Of a DNA stretch of 32,754 bases, positions 31,974 through 32,754 are shown one piece after another. The notes below the pieces were generated by a model that made no database searches, was not told the DNA's origin, and saw only the letters and a list, made by a program, of their open reading frames with translations. Source of the stretch: an uncultured beta proteobacterium (lineage in GTDB: Bacteria > Pseudomonadota > Gammaproteobacteria > Burkholderiales > Burkholderiaceae_C); the NCBI GenBank assembly GCA_903886275.1, contig CAISLN010000090.1:1-32754 (forward strand), written 5' to 3'. The position numbers and the translations under genes were made by a program. Within the stretch, counting starts at the first letter, position 1. The number at the start of each line of letters is the position of its first letter.

Positions 31974-32754
31974 TCAATAGTTTTCTCGCCTATAAATCAA
32001 TTGGCTTTTGAACATCCCGAAGGTCGCCCTTGCCTTGGGATTGGCGCCGCTGTTCTGCAGCCAAAGCATGTTGGTAGTCGTGGCGGTCTTGGCCGAGGTC
32101 GGGGCAATACCCGGACTTGGGGTACCCACCGCATTGCATTGCACGCCGGGCGCTGTGGTCCCCAAATTGAGCGTGATATCGGCCCAGCCGGACACAAGGG
32201 GTTTGCTCAAGGTCAGCGCATAGGGGTAAGTGGCCATCACCCCACTCGACGCTATGGTGATGGCGGTGTTGCAGGCCTGTAGCTTGTTTAGGGCCGTCAC
32301 CGCGGGGAACTCAAAGCCAAAATTGTGACCCGTCAGCAGTGCGCCGCTACAGGTATCCAAAGGGTTCTTGCGCCAGCCGTTGCTAGACCAATATTCAAAT
32401 GCCATAGGAATATTCAAAGGCCCTCGCGCCGAGCCGTAGGCGTTTTTCAGCTTGATGCGGCCCAAGAGCATTTGGGCCAATGCGCCGCCGGTCAGGCTCG
32501 CATATTTTCTGCAGGCGGTAGCGCTTGATTGCAAACAGGATGTGGGCGTTATGCCGTCGAAGGTCAAGCCGCTGGAGTCGGTGCTGGCAGTAAAGGCGAA
32601 ACCCGCGCCATCCGCATCATCCACCGCCACGCCGATGTTGAGCGCCTCGAACGGTCCCCAACTCGCATCCGCCGTGCTGGTCGGGCGTGTGAAGCGCATG
32701 CTGTTGCTGGCCGGCGTGTAGCTGCCCTGGCTCCAGGTCACTGGATTGATCACG
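31974..32754 (-). CDS. MshQ-like (DUF6701) surface protein, C-terminal part, cut by the right edge
   Basis: At least 260 residues are visible; the N-terminus lies outside the window. The end matches the pattern of the MSHA-biogenesis MshQ/DUF6701 C-terminal domain: GRIKLKNAYGSARGPLNIP, then an aromatic YWSSNGWRKNPLDTCSG segment, and the terminal ATFGMFKSQLIYRRENY. It is rich in Ser, Thr, Ala and Gly with few charges, as for an extracellular or pilus-tip beta-sandwich protein. The first visible codon is a GTG, which is probably internal. Type IV pilin (MSHA-like) genes may lie beyond the window edge. Confidence 0.65.
   Translation of the reverse strand, partial: VINPVTWSQGSYTPASNSMRFTRPTSTADASWGPFEALNIGVAVDDADGAGFAFTASTDSSGLTFDGITPTSCLQSSATACRKYASLTGGALAQMLLGRIKLKNAYGSARGPLNIPMAFEYWSSNGWRKNPLDTCSGALLTGHNFGFEFPAVTALNKLQACNTAITIASSGVMATYPYALTLSKPLVSGWADITLNLGTTAPGVQCNAVGTPSPGIAPTSAKTATTTNMLWLQNSGANPKARATFGMFKSQLIYRRENY

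Overview
The window looks like chromosomal DNA of a GC-rich betaproteobacterium of the order Burkholderiales, probably family Comamonadaceae (Rhodoferax/Acidovorax-like). This rests on base composition, the style of the proteins, the short palindromic repeats built on CCCGCGCAGGCGGG, and a second GC-rich repeat of a type I associate with comamonads. The taxonomic call is inference from memory; no search was run. No rRNA, tRNA, CRISPR array, transposase or integrase was seen.

Layout. (1) 123-1964: a lone DUF262/DUF1524 (GmrSD-like) HNH nuclease gene, a candidate anti-phage or modification-dependent restriction protein. (2) 2186-6623, minus strand: a five-gene operon for a tungsten/molybdopterin aldehyde oxidoreductase of the AorABC type known from Aromatoleum: a four-cluster ferredoxin subunit (AorA), the catalytic subunit (AorB), an FAD subunit (AorC), a MoaD/ThiS-like protein and an unknown 105-residue protein. 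A terminator-like hairpin sits between aorB and aorC. A divergent regulator (6834-7952) has the architecture of an AcoR-type activator without its AAA+ domain, and a perfect palindrome lies between the two transcription units. (3) 7949-14768: a lipoprotein cytochrome c, a bacteriohemerythrin, a large dCACHE-HAMP-PAS-PAS-GGDEF-EAL protein, a MotA without MotB, a group II truncated hemoglobin and a UPF0149/SEC-C protein. This block is about oxygen or redox sensing, c-di-GMP and motility. (4) 14810-18937: an FtsX-like permease without its ATPase and an FAD-dependent oxidoreductase. (5) 19244-23231, plus strand: a complete ABC importer of the polyamine/iron/phosphonate type (binding protein, two permeases, ATPase), with a strong terminator after the binding-protein gene. 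(6) 23257-23832: a divergent APS-kinase-like protein. (7) 24284-31666, minus strand: a formate operon consisting of an OFA-family transporter, a fused FdsG-FdsB diaphorase subunit, the FdsA catalytic subunit and FdhD/FdsC. (8) 31974-32754: the C-terminal part of a MshQ-like (DUF6701) surface protein running off the right edge.

How it works together. Two separate bis-pterin (W or Mo) enzymes are encoded here, both predicted to pass electrons through Fe-S clusters to a flavin and NAD+: aldehyde oxidation to acids by AorABC and formate oxidation by FdsGBA. The most unusual points are the complete aor locus with its AAA+-less regulator, a GC-rich repeat inserted in frame inside fdsA as 26 extra codons, a fused FdsG-FdsB with no fdsD, an APS-kinase homologue missing its usual substrate-binding motif, and an orphan motA beside a c-di-GMP enzyme.
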